From Proteles cristata cristata (lineage: Eukaryota > Chordata > Mammalia > Carnivora > Hyaenidae): a stretch of 64,000 nt of DNA. The stretch lies in contig JAESUZ010004520.1 in the NCBI GenBank assembly GCA_017311185.1, positions 124,001 through 188,000 on the forward strand. Reading direction: 5' to 3'. Shown piece by piece: positions 46,583 through 57,969 of the stretch (the first letter of the stretch is position 1; every line of letters begins with the position of its first letter). The position numbers and the translations under genes are program-made. The notes beneath the pieces were generated by a model, which had not been told where the DNA came from, searched no databases, and saw only the letters and a program-made list of their open reading frames with translations.

Positions 46583-47504
46583 AAGTGAAAGCACATTTTA
46601 TCTTTATTTGGAATATGGTGTATTTTAAATTAAAATTTTATTACTAATAATTTTCCTGTGACTCTCTCAAGAAAAGTGGCCTGTGAAAATGTGCATTTTG
46701 GTTGTATAATGATTATAATAGGAGATACATACTGATAAATATTCCCTGGACATATGAAACAAGTATATTCTTCATAGGAAAAAACATAGACTATTAATTA
46801 CTATTAATCCAAATAACTTTTTTTACTACCTGAGTGATCTAAGTTTAGATTAGCTTCTATATAATACTTCAATTTTGTGGATTTCTCTTCTCCTAAATAT
46901 TTATTACTTTCCTTACTTTATCCTAAAATGAGGCCAAAGAAAAACAAGTTCTCAGAACAACAAAAAACTGAATTTGCCTCATCAGATTCACTGCAATAAA
47001 TAATAAAATAAATTTGAAGAGGCTAATGGCAAACTACCCTGGTAGAGACAAGAGTCAGAAGGAATGGAGAGTACCAGAAAAGAAAATAGTTGGGTAAATA
47101 TAAAAGACTATCAACACTTTGAAAGGACAATAATTTCAATATTTATTAAATATGTCATAGCAAAATAGATAACAGTAATAGTAAATAAGGTAGGTGTAGA
47201 GTTAAAAGAATTAAATAGTGAAAAATTGTTCCATTTAAGGGTAACTAAGATTTAATTTAAGGGTGGGTAATTTAGGAAACTTTCTTGATTCCTAGGCAAT
47301 TTCTGGGTCCTGATTTGGTAGGAGTTAAATAGGTATGTAAATATTTCTAATTTATTGAGCTCAAGTGAAGACTATATACACTTAGTTCATGTGTTATACT
47401 GTACTAAAATTTAAATAAAAATTTAAGGTATTAGAATCTTCATACTGTTTATAAAGTATAAAAACAAATTACATCCCCAAACAAACTTTTTATTGTAAAA
47501 ATAA
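46583..47504. other. Unassigned AT-rich sequence
   Basis: No gene or repeat was recognised. Confidence 0.4.
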
Positions 47505-47671
47505 TTTTTAATTGATTTTATTTTTGAAAGAAAGCACAAGCAAGGGAGGTACAAAGGGAGGGGAAACAGAGACAGCAGAGTGTCCAGTGTGAGGCTTGAA
47601 CTCCGGAACCATAAGATCATGACCTGAGCCAAAGTCATGACACTCAACTGACTGAACCACCCAGGTCACCC
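47505..47671 (-). mobile_element. CAN-SINE, reverse orientation, shortened
   Basis: ACCATAAGATCATGACCTGA core and reversed head ACTGAACCACCCAGGTCACC. The body is partly deleted. Confidence 0.87.
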
Positions 47672-48802
47672 AAGATAATTCTTATAAGAGTGTCAAAAAT
47701 ATCAGACAGCTAGGATAGGATGAAAATGTGTGTAGTCTTTAGGAATAAACCTAATCAAGTGGGTAAAATACTTGTAACTGTAAACTACTAATCATTGATG
47801 AATGAAATTTAAAGACACAAATACATGAAAGACACTCTGTATTAATGGATGGAAAGACTTAATATTATTAAACTGCTAATACTACCCAAAGTGGACTACA
47901 GAGTCAATGCAATCCCTATAAAAATCCCAGAATTTTTTTAACAGAAATAGGAAAAAATTCAAAATTCTTGTGGAACCATAGAAAACAAGAATAATCAAAT
48001 AAATCTTGAGAAAGAAGGACTATGCAGGGGACATCACACTTGCTGGTTTCAAATTATATTACAAAGCTATAGTACTGAAAACATTATGGTACTGGCAAAA
48101 AAATTAAATTAAATTAAAAAACATATGAACAGAGCAATGAACCATATAGAGAGTCAGATATAAACCCACATATAAAGATTAATTTTTGACAAGAGTGCTA
48201 AAAAATACACAGGAAAAGACAATACCTCAGTAAATTATGTTGAGAAATATGGATATCCACATGCAGAAGGTTGAAACTGAAACCTTACCTTACACCATGC
48301 ACAAAAATCAACTCAAAATGGAGTGAAGATTTAAACACAAGACCAGAACCTGTAAAAGCCCTGTAAGAAAATATAGAGGAAGAGCTTCATAATGTTTGGA
48401 TTGACAATGACTTCTTGGATGTGACACCAAAAGCACAAGAAACAAACAAAATTAATGAAGTATACCACATCAAACAAGAAAGTTCTGCACTGGAAACAAA
48501 TAAATGAAAGACAAATTATATAATGGAATAAAATATTTACACACTATCAAATAAGGGGTTAATACCCCAACAATATGAGGAACTCTAACAATTTAATTGT
48601 TAAAAAAGAAAAACCCAATTTAAAAAATAGGCAAAGGACTTGAAGAGACATTCCTCCAAAGAAGACATGAAAAACGAGGTATGTGAGTTATATGACAAGA
48701 TGAGGCAATAGGTATATGACATGATGCTCAGCATCATTTATTATCAGGGGAATGAAATCAAAGCCATAAGAGATAAAACCTCAAACCTGTTAGGATGGTT
48801 AT

Positions 48803-48851
48803 TGAAAAAGAAAAGAAAAGAGAAAAGAAAAGAGAAAAAAAAGAAAAAAAA
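48803..48851. repeat. (AAAAG)n purine microsatellite within L1
   Basis: Mixed AAAAG/AAAAAAG units. Confidence 0.9.
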
Positions 48852-49162
48852 AGATACCAAGTGTTGACCAAAATGTGAAGAAATTAGCATTTTTCTACAC
48901 TTGGGGAGAATCTAAAATGGCACAGCTACTGTGGTAAACAACAGGGAGTTTCCTTAAAAATTTAAAAATTGAGCTACCATATTATCTAACAATCCCACTT
49001 CTGAGTATATGTCCAAAGTAATTGAAATCAGGATCTTGAAGAGATATATGCATTCTGATATTTACTGAAGCATCATAGCCACAATATGGAAACAAGCAAT
49101 GTGTCCATTAACAGATGACTAAAACTGTGATATAGATACATAATGGAGACATATCTAGGATG

Positions 49163-49650
49163 AAGTTGTTACAGCTTGGGTCAAAGAGGTTACTACCTGT
49201 GTTCTTCTCTAAGATTTTGATGGTTTACAGTCTCACATTTAGGTCTTTTATCCATTTTGAATTTATTCTTTTGAATGGTGTATGAAAGTGGTCCAGTTTA
49301 ATTCTTTTGCATGTCACTGCCCAATTTTCTCAATGCTATTTGTTGAAGAGATTCTCTTTTCCATTGTATATTCTTTCTGGCTTTGTTGAAAATTAATTGA
49401 CCATGTAGTTGTGGATTCTTTTTGGGTTTTCTATTCTGTTCCATTGATCTATGTGTCTACTTTTCAGCCAGTACCATACTGTCTTGATCACTATAGCTTT
49501 TTAATATAACTTGAAATGTGGAATTGTGATGCCTCCAGTTTTGCTTTTCTTTTTCAAGATTGCTTTGACTATTTGGGGTCTTTTGTGGCTTCATACAAAT
49601 TTTAGGATTGTTTGTTCTAGCTTTGTGGAAAATGCTGATGGATTTTTGAT
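49163..49650 (-). mobile_element. Internal L1 ORF2 fragment inserted in the opposite orientation
   Basis: GTCTCACATTTAGGTCTTTT, CCATTGATCTATGTGTCTAC and TTTAGGATTGTTTGTTCTAG are antisense ORF2. Plus-strand L1 lies on both sides. It has neither a 3' UTR nor an A-tail complement at its left edge. Edges show a weak duplication (ATAATGGAGACATAT versus ATAGTGGAATATATT). Confidence 0.8.
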
Positions 49651-49698
49651 AGCTATATAGTGGAATATATTACTCATCTTTAAAAAAAAGGAGGAGGA

Positions 49699-49915
49699 GG
49701 GGCACCTGGGTGGCTTAGTCGGTTAAGCGTCCAACTTTCGCTTAGGTCATGATCTCGCGGTTCGTGGGTTCGAGCCCGCGCATCGGGCTCTGTGCTGACT
49801 GCCGCTCAGAGCCTGGAGCCTGTTTCAGTCTGTGACTCCCTCTCTCTGACCCTCCCCTGCTCACGCTGTCTCTCTCTCTCTCCTAGAAATAAATAAAACA
49901 TTAAAAAATTTTTTT
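49699..49915 (+). mobile_element. CAN-SINE, young subfamily
   Basis: TSD is AAAAAAAGGAGGAGGAG-like, at 49682-49698 and again at about 49917-49933. Diagnostics CTCTCCTAGAAATAAATAAA and TTTCAGTCTGTGACTCCC are present. The B box has an extra GC (CGAGCCCGCGCATCGGG). Confidence 0.95.
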
Positions 49916-49963
49916 TAAAAAAAGGAGGAGGAGGAAGGAGAAAGGAAGGAGGAGAAGAAGGAG
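49916..49963. repeat. (GGA)n/(AAGGAG)n purine repeat
   Basis: An expanded GGA-rich tract created between two SINEs, from the target-site duplicate onward. Confidence 0.85.
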
Positions 49964-50203
49964 GACATGTGCCTGAGTGGCTTAGTTGGTTGAACACCTG
50001 ACTCTTGATTTCAGCTCAGATCATGATCTTATGGTTTGTGGGGTCGATCCCTGCATTGGCATTGGACTCCGTATTGACAGTATGGAACCTGCTTGGGATT
50101 CTCACTCTTGCTCTTGCTCTCACTCTCTCTACCTCTTCCCCAGTTGTGTGCATGCATGCATGCATGCACATGCTCTCTCTAAACAAAGAAACAAACAGAC
50201 ATT
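49964..50203 (+). mobile_element. CAN-SINE of an older, different subfamily
   Basis: The head ACATGTGCCTGAGTGGCTTA and core CTTGATTTCAGCTCAGATCA differ from the common form. The body holds (TGCA)n at 50149-50170 and the tail AACAAAGAAACAAACAGACA. Confidence 0.87.
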
Positions 50204-50689
50204 AAAATAGGAAGGAAATTCTACCATAGGCATTATGTATGAGCTTGAAGAATAGTATTCCTGTTATAAAAGGAAACATACTATATGATTCTACTTATGA
50301 TGTATCATAAAATAGATATGAGGTATCCAGAGTAGTCAAACTTATTGAAATAAAGAGAAGAAAACTGGCTGCTAGGGGATGGAGGTTGAGAGAAATACAG
50401 AGTTGCTATTCAACTGGTATAAAGTTTCAGTTGTGAAAGATAAGTAAGTTCCAGTAATCTGCTGTACAACATTGTACCTACAGTTAACAGTGGTGTAATG
50501 TGCACTTAAAAAGTTGAGGGCAAATCTCACATTGAGTGTTCTTACTACACTAATAAACAAAGTACTCAAAATATAGCAAAGTAAAACAATTAAAAGTTGA
50601 AAATCAACACAAATGTGAATATAAATATCCTTTGCAGTAAATGTAAAATATCTTAAAATGGTATTATTGAAAATAAATTTTATTTCTAT

Positions 50690-52310
50690 GAAAATAAAGC
50701 AGTAACAACAAAAGCAAAACTAAATGTCCAAGATCTCTACAGTGAAAACTTAAAACATGTTTTTGAGAGTAATGAGAATCTAAATAAGTGGAGTGATGTA
50801 CCATGTATATGAAGTAGAAGACTTAAGACTTTTGGGTATCAGTTCTTCCCTAATATATAAATCCAATGCAATTCAAATCTGATAAAAATCACAGTTAGCT
50901 TTTCTAAGGAGAGATATGCAATTTCTAAATTGCATATAGTAATACATATGGCCAAAATAATAACAAATAATGATACTGAAAAGAGAAAACTAAAAGACTT
51001 AATAAATCTTATGATAATATTACACTGGTATAAGGAAAAACAAATTAACCAATAGAATAGTATAGAGTCCAGAAATATTCACACACATACATAATACAAA
51101 TTATGATAAATATGATATTGCCATATAGCAATAAAATGATGAGAAAAGGACTTTTCATAAATGGTGCTGCTTTAATTAGATATTTATATGAACAATTATA
51201 TCTTTATCTCTGCCTCATATCATTAATAAAAACTGGTTTCAGTCTGTATTATATAGTAATATAAAAAGTGAGGGAAGATAATATTTCCACAGTGTTATGG
51301 ACAGTAAAGATTATTTTGAAAAAGACGAAAAAGGAAAAATTGGACTACATTAAAATGTAAATCTTTTGTTTTTCAAAGCATTTGAAAATAAGCCTCACTC
51401 TAAAATAGCCTGTTCACAATAGAAGAAAGAATTTATATGCAGGATATATATATAACTCCTCAATTAGTAAGACAGATAAATTGTGATGAGAAATAATCTA
51501 AAGGAACTGAACACAGAACCTCACAAGAAACGAATATCCAGTTGGCCAATAAATGTATGAAAAAGTAGTCTATTCTATGAGATATAAAATGAATGCATAT
51601 TCAAACCACAATTAGATACCACTATACATCTGCCAGGACAGCTAAGTTGTTTTTAAAAGATAAATAGGAAGAACTGATGACCATCCGGAACAACTTCAAC
51701 TCTCCTGCATTGATACTGGACATGTAAATTGATATACATTCAGAAACTGACAATGTACATATGTACCTCAATATATGCTTATACTATGCCTAAGTGATTC
51801 TACTTGTATGTATATACCCAAGATGAATTACACATTTTTAAAAAGTTGTAGGTATGAATGTTAGTTAAAAGAATATTATTTGTAATAGCCCCAACTGGAA
51901 AACAACTCATCAGAAGTCATATGTTTAATTGATGATATTCGTATAATGAATTATTACACAGCAGTGAAAATTAGAACAAAAGTATAACTGCATCTACAAC
52001 AGGGATGACTCTTAAAATCATTATTTTCCAAAAGAAGGTGGGTGTAAGTAAAGAGTCATGCTTCTTTATTCTACTTACGGAAAGTTCACCAAGGGGCAAA
52101 ACTAATTTACAGTGTTAGTGGTCAAGACAGCTGTAAAACTGTGTTCATTAGGGAGAGAGGTGTGAAGTGGGGAGGAGGACAGGGGATGGGTCATCTAATG
52201 GGACTGAAGGGAATTTCTGTTCTGTAATACTCTGTTGTTTCTTCCCAGCTTGTTACAGTGTTGTATTCATTTTATGAAATGTTATGATCTGCGTACTTTT
52301 TAATGGAAAC
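50690..52310 (+). mobile_element. Very old L1-type LINE fragment
   Basis: TCCAAGATCTCTACAGTGAA, AATAAGTGGAGTGATGTACC, ATCCAATGCAATTCAAATCT, ATAGAGTCCAGAAATATTCA, AATTGGACTACATTAAAATG and GGGATGACTCTTAAAATCA follow ORF2-to-3' UTR order with heavy decay. No frame survives. Confidence 0.65.
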
Positions 52311-52426
52311 ACTCAGCATGAACCATTTTTAAGCATATGATTAGATGTCATTTAATACTTTCATATTATTGTGCAACTACCACCACTATGTAGTTCCAAA
52401 ATATTTTCATCCACTTAAAAGAAAAT

Positions 52427-52527
52427 CCCAAGCAGAGCCCGATGTGAGGCTTGAACTCACCAACCCTGAGATCATGACCTGCATCAAAGTGTTGGATGCT
52501 TAACTGACTGAGCCACCCAAGTGCTGC
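52427..52527 (-). mobile_element. CAN-SINE 5' half fragment, reverse orientation
   Basis: Only the head and core remain (ACCCTGAGATCATGACCTGC; ACTGAGCCACCCAAGTGC). It lies immediately upstream of the young L1 and was perhaps truncated when that L1 inserted. Confidence 0.8.
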
Positions 52528-52760
52528 TGAGTGCCTCAAGAAACAAGCCAAACTACACATGGTGGAGAGTCCCACTAACAGCAGGAAAACAAAATAACCA
52601 AACACTCAACAAGAGAAACCAAGATACACCATCCAAAAAACACTTCCTGAACAGACAGGCCCTGAAGAGTCAAAAGAGCACTCTGTAATACAGCAGAACT
52701 TGCAGGGGCCGAGTGTACAACAAAGTTTTAGAAGTAACAAGAGATAGAAAGCTAACCAAA

Positions 52761-53720
52761 ATGACAAAACAGAAGAACTCTCCTCCAAAGAAACTCCAGG
52801 AAGAAATGATAGCTAAAGAACTGCTCAAAACAGATATAAGCAACATAACTGAACAAGAATTTAGAACAATAATCATAAAATTAATCGCTGGGCTTCAAAA
52901 AAGCATGGAAGACATCAGAGAAACTATTGCTACAAAGACTATGGAGCTTAAAAATAATTGTGATGAATTAAAAAATGCTATAAATGAGATACATAATAAA
53001 CTGGAGGCGTCCAATGCACGGATTGAAGAGGCAGAAAGGAGAATAAGTGATTTAGAAGACACAATTATAGAAAAAGTAGAAACAGAGGGGGAAAAAAGAG
53101 ATAAACTAATGCAGAAACATGAAAGAAGAGTTCGAGAGCTCAGCGATACAATCAAACAGAACAATATCTGTATCATAGGAATCCCAGAAGAGGAAGAGAG
53201 AGGGAAAGGTGCTGAAGGAGTCCTAGAACAAATTATAGCAGAGAACTTCCCCAACCTGGAGAGGGAAGTAGAAGTTGAAATTCAAGAGGCACAGAGAACT
53301 CCCCTCAGACGTAACTTGAATCAATCATCTGCACGACATATCATAGTGAAACTGGCAAAATATAAGGACAAAGAGAGAATTCTGAAAGCAGCTAGGGAGA
53401 AAAGAGCCCTAACATACAAAGGGAAACCTATCACAGTGGTGACAGACCTGTCTACTGAAACTTGGCAGTCCAGAAAGGAATGGCAGGAAATCTTCAATGT
53501 GATGAACAGAAAAAATATGCAGCCAAGAATCCTCTATCCAGCAAGCCAGTCATTCAAAATAGGAGAGATAAAAGTCTTTCCAAATGAACAAAAATTGAAA
53601 GAATTTGTCACCAGTAAAGCCAGCCCTACAAGAAATTCTGAGGGGGACTCTCTGAGGGAAATGTTGCAAGGAACGCAAGATACTAGAGACAAGCATGAAT
53701 CCCACAAAGGATACAAATGA
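52761..53720 (+). CDS. L1 ORF1 protein, intact 319-codon frame
   Basis: ORF1p is the nucleic-acid-binding, trimer-forming chaperone that packages L1 RNA with ORF2p. The start MTKQKNSPPKK is chosen over an in-frame ATG 16 codons upstream because it gives the usual basic N-terminus and a length (319 aa) close to that of other mammalian ORF1 proteins (about 340-370 aa). Residues 35-130 form a heptad-rich coiled coil (e.g. LEASNARIEEAERRISDLED). Residues about 134-206 are the RRM, with NNICIIGIPE and RHIIVKLAKYKD as the RNP-like strands. Residues about 215-300 form the C-terminal domain (LTYKGKPITVV, QPRILYPASQSF). No stop or frameshift interrupts it. Host function is unlikely; expression would need a promoter. 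Confidence 0.9.
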   Translation: MTKQKNSPPKKLQEEMIAKELLKTDISNITEQEFRTIIIKLIAGLQKSMEDIRETIATKTMELKNNCDELKNAINEIHNKLEASNARIEEAERRISDLEDTIIEKVETEGEKRDKLMQKHERRVRELSDTIKQNNICIIGIPEEEERGKGAEGVLEQIIAENFPNLEREVEVEIQEAQRTPLRRNLNQSSARHIIVKLAKYKDKERILKAAREKRALTYKGKPITVVTDLSTETWQSRKEWQEIFNVMNRKNMQPRILYPASQSFKIGEIKVFPNEQKLKEFVTSKASPTRNSEGDSLREMLQGTQDTRDKHESHKGYK

Positions 53721-56700
53721 CTCTAAACCCATATATTTCAATAATAACACTGAATGTAAATGGGCTGAATGCTCTAATCAAAAGACATAGGTAGCAGAAT
53801 GGATAAAAAAAAAAAAACAAAATCCATCTATTTGCTGTCTACAAGAAACTCATTTTAGATTGGAAGACACCTTCAGATTAAAAGTAAGGGGATGGAGAAA
53901 TATATATCATGCTACTGGAAGTCAAAAGGAAGCTGGAGTAAATATACTTATATGAGACAAACTGGACTTTAAATTAAAGACAATAGGGGTGCCTGGGTGG
54001 CTTAGTCAGGTAAGCATCCGACTATCACTTAGGTCATGATTTCACGGTCCGTGGGTTGGAGCCCCACATTGGGCTCTGTGCTGACAGCCAGCTCAGATCC
54101 TAGAGCCTGTTTCAAATTCTGTGTCTCCCTCTCTCTCTGACCCTCCCCTGCTAACGCTGTCTCTCTCTCTCTCCTAGAAATAAATAAAACTTTTTTTTAA
54201 AAAATAAAGACAATAACAAGGGATTATATAATAATTACAAGGACTATCCATCAGGAAGAACTAACAATTATAAATGTCTATGCACCGAATAGGTGAGCAC
54301 CTAAATACATAAAATAATCACAAACAGAAACAATCTTATAGATAAGAATGTGCTAAAGTAGAGTACTTTAAAACTTCACTTACAGCAATGGATAGATCAA
54401 CCAGACAGAAGATCACTAAAGAAACAATGGACTTGAATGACACATTGGACCAGATGGATCTTACAGATATATTTAGAATTTTACATCCTGAGGCCAAGGA
54501 ATTTACTTTCTTCTCAAGTGCACATGACACATTCTCCAAGATAGATCACATACTGGAACATAAAGCAGTTCTCAATAAATACGAAAGAATTGAGATCATA
54601 CCATGCACACTGTCAGATCATAATGCTTTGAAATTTGAAATCAATCGCAGGAAGAAGTCTGGAAAACCTCCAAAAACATGGAGATTAAAGACCACCCTAC
54701 TAAAGAATGAATGGGCCAATCAGGCAATTAGAGAGGAAATTAAAAAATATATGGAAACAAATGAAAATGAAAACACAACAATACAAAATCTATGGGATGC
54801 TGCAAAGGCAGTCTTAGGAAAGTACATTGCCCTCCAGGCCTATTTCAAGAAATAAGAAAAAGCTCAAGTGCAAAATCTAAGAACTCACCTAAGGAACTAG
54901 AGGCAGAGCAATAAGAGCACCCCAAACCTAGTAGAAGAAGAGAAATAGTAAAAATTAGATCAGAAATAAACAACATAGAGACCAAAGAAACAATTGAACA
55001 CACCAATGAAACCAAGAGTTGGTTATTTGAAAAATAAACAAAATTGACAAACCTCTAGCCAGGCTTCTCAAAAAGAGAATAGAGAGCACCCAAACAGAAA
55101 AAATTATGAATGAAAATGGACTTATTACAACCAACCCCTCAGAAATACAAGCAATTATCAGGGAATACTATGAAAAATTATATGCCAACAAATTGGACAA
55201 CTTAGGAGAAATGGACAAATTCCTAAACACACACTCACTACCAAAATTCACACGGGAAGAAATTGAAAACCTGAACAGACCCATAACGAGTGAAGAAATC
55301 CAATCAGTTATCAAATCTCCCAACAAATAAGAGCCCTGGACCTGGTGGCTTCTCTGGTGAATTCTACCAGACATTTAAAACAGAATTAATCCCAATTCTT
55401 CTCAAGCTATTCCAAAATATAGACTTCGAAGGAAAACTTGCAGACTCATTTTATGACGCCAGCATCATTCTGATTCTCAAGCCAGACAGAGACCCTGCAA
55501 AAAAAAAAAAAAAAGAACTACAAGCCATTATCCTTGATGAATACAGATGCAAAAATCCTCAACAAGAAACATGCAAATCGAATCCAACAGCACCTCAAAA
55601 GAATTATCCACCAAGATCAAGTGGGATTCATTCCTGGGTTACAGGGCTGGTTCAATATTCTCAAATCAATGTGATCCATCACATCAACAAAAGAAAAGAT
55701 TAAAACCATATGATCCTGTCAATAGATGCAGAAAAAGCATTTGACAAAATACAGCATCCCTTCTTAATAAAAACCCTCGAGAAAGTTGGGATAGAAGGAA
55801 CTTACTTAAACATCATAAAAGCCATCTATGAGAACATCATCCTCAACAGGGAAAAACTGAGAGCTTTCCCCCTGAGATCAGGAACACGACAGGGATGTCC
55901 ACTCTCACCACTGCTGTTTAACATAGTGCTGGAAATCCTAGCATCAGCCATCAGACAACACAAGGAAATCAAAGGCATCAGAATTGGCAAAGAAGTCAAA
56001 CTTTCCCTTTTCGCAGATGACATGATACGCTACATAGAAAACCCGACAGACTCCACCAGAAGTCTACTAGAACTGATCCAAGAATTCAGCCAAGTTGCAA
56101 GGTACAAAATCAACGTACAGAAATCGGTTGCATTTTTATACACCAACAAAGAAGCAACAGAAAGAGAAATCAAGAAACTGATCCCATTCACAATTGCACA
56201 AAAAACCATAAAATACCTCGGAATAAACCTAACCAAGGATATAAGAGATCTGTATGATGAAACTATAGCAAACTTGTAAAGGAAATTGAGGAAGACACAA
56301 AGAAATGGAAAAACATTCCATGCTCATGGATAGGAAGAATAAATATAGTTAAGATGTCATTACTACCCAAAGCAATCTACACATTCAACGCAATCCCAAT
56401 CAAAATTGTACCAGCATACTTCTCAAAACTAGAACAAACTATCCAAAAATTTGTATGGAACCACAAAAGACCCCGAATAGCCAAAGTAATATTGAAGAAT
56501 AAAACCAAAACAAGACGTATCACCATCCCAGACTTTAGCCTCTACTACAAAGCTGTCATCATCAAGACAGTATGCTATTGGCACAAAAACAGACACATAG
56601 ACCAATGGACTAGAATTGAAAACTCAGAGCTGGACCCAAAGGTATACAGCCAACTGATCTTTGACAAAGCAGGAAAGAATATCCAATGGAAAAAAGAAAG

Positions 56701-57719
56701 CCTTTTATCAGATGGTGTTGGGAAAACTGGACAGCAACATACAGAAGAATGAATCTAGATCATTTTCTCACACCATACACAAAAAATAAACCTGAACATG
56801 AGACAGGAAACTATCAAAATCCTAGAGGAGAAAGCAGGAAACAACCTCCTTGACCTCCACCGCAGCAACTTCTTACTTGACACATCCCCAAAAGCAAGGG
56901 AATCAAGAGCAAAAATAAACGATTGGGACCTCATCAAGATTAAAAGCTTCTACACGGAAAAGGAAACAACCCAGAAAACTAATAGGCAATCAACGGAATG
57001 GGAAAAGTTAGTTGCAAATGACATATCAGATAAAGGGTTAATATTCAAAATCTCTAAGGATCTCACCAAACTCCACACCCAAAAAACAAACAATCCAGCA
57101 AAAAAATGGGCAGAAGATATGAACAGACACTTCTCCAAAGAGGACATCAAGATGGCCAACAGACACATGAAACGATGCTTAGCGTCCCTCCTCATCAGGG
57201 AAAGACAAATCAAAACCACGCTGAGATACCACCTCACGCCAGTCAGAGTGGCTAAAATGAGCAAATCAGAGGACTCTAGATGTGGAGAAACGGGCACCCT
57301 CCTACACTGTTGATGGGAATGTACACTGGTGCAGCCCCTCTGGAAAACAGTGTGGAGGTTCCTCAGGAAATTAACAATAGAACTCCCCTATGACCCAGCA
57401 ATAAGCACTGCTGGGAATTTACCCAAGGGACACAGAAATGCTGATGCATAGGAGCACATGGACCCCAATGTTCATAGTGGCAGTCTCAACAATAGCTAAA
57501 ACATGGAAAGAGCCTAAGTGTCCATCCACGGACGAATGGATCAAGAAGATGTGGCTTATCTATACCATGGAATACTACATGGCAATGAGAAAGAATGAAA
57601 TCTGGCCATGTGTAGCAACATGGATGGACCTTGAGGGTGTTATGCTGAGCGAAATAAGTCAGGCAGAGAAGGACAAATATCATATGTTTGCACGCATAGG
57701 AAGATTAGGAGGAACTTAA
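53717..57719 (+). pseudogene. L1 ORF2 (endonuclease/reverse transcriptase), multiply disrupted
   Basis: The start ATG (53717-53719) overlaps the ORF1 stop as ATGA. The endonuclease part is broken by a one-base loss near 53790 that meets TAG at 53792, a TGA at about 53953, an A13 run and a SINE (53986-54200). The best open pieces are 54388-54855 (endonuclease end, with KIDHIL and SDHN at 54613-54624), 55290-55703, 55710-56279 (RT palm, [13 protein letters not shown] and FADD at 56010-56021), 56354-56752, 56798-57313 and 57438-57719 (C-terminal region). Stops such as CAA to TAA at the end of the 54388-54855 piece look like ordinary decay. No active enzyme can be made. Confidence 0.93.
53986..54200 (+). 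mobile_element. CAN-SINE inserted in L1 ORF2
   Basis: The 15-bp TSD has one mismatch: AAATTAAAGACAATA (53971-53985) and AAAATAAAGACAATA (54201-54215). Head GGGGTGCCTGGGTGGCTTAG, tail CTCCTAGAAATAAATAAAAC. It postdates the L1. Confidence 0.95.
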
Positions 57720-57819
57720 CGGAGGACCATGGGAGAGAAGAAGGGGGGAAATGGGAGAAAAGGAGAAAGGGAAACCATGAGAGACTCTTGAAAGCTGAGA
57801 ACAAACTGACGACTCATTT

Positions 57820-57840
57820 GGGGGGGGGAGGGGGGAGATG
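57820..57840 (+). repeat. G-rich polypurine tract of the L1 3' UTR
   Basis: A run of nine G, then A, six G, and GATGGG. Polypurine G-tracts at this position are a conserved L1 3' UTR feature with G-quadruplex potential. Confidence 0.85.
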
Positions 57841-57969
57841 GGCATATAGGTGAGCACTTGTAGGGATGAGCACTGGGTGTTATATGGAAACCAACTTGAC
57901 AATAAACTATTTGTAACTAAAAAAAAAAAAAGAAAATTACCTGTAAAAAAAATGGATAAAGGACATGAA

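Larger units (their letters stand above)
47690..50570 (+). mobile_element. Old L1 LINE, ORF2 polymerase region to 3' end, with inverted L1 and two SINEs inside
   Basis: Starting at about 47700 it runs through ACAGAGTCAATGCAATCCCT, CTTGTGGAACCATAGAAAAC, TTACACCATGCACAAAAATC, GCAAAGGACTTGAAGAGACA and AACAATCCCACTTCTGAGTA, then resumes after the insertions with ATTCTACTTATGATG and 3' UTR to about 50570. Insertions: an antisense L1 piece (49163-49650) and SINEs at 49699 and 49964. An (AAAAG)n expansion lies at 48803-48851. ORF2 frames are destroyed. Confidence 0.85.
52530..57931 (+). mobile_element. Young L1 LINE, nearly full length (ORF1 intact, ORF2 broken)
   Basis: Short 5' UTR remnant (about 52530-52760), ORF1 (52761-53720), ORF2 remnant (53717-57719) and 3' UTR (57720-57918) with a G-rich polypurine tract at 57820-57840. 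It ends ACCAACTTGACAATAAACTA then A12. One young SINE interrupts ORF2. The long canonical 5' UTR promoter is missing, so the element is 5'-truncated, and it lacks a complete ORF2, so it cannot move on its own. Confidence 0.93.

Noticed and set aside
52895..53254. 119-codon minus-strand frame overlapping ORF1
   Set aside because: It is the reverse strand of the coiled-coil region of L1 ORF1. The sense frame is the real one.
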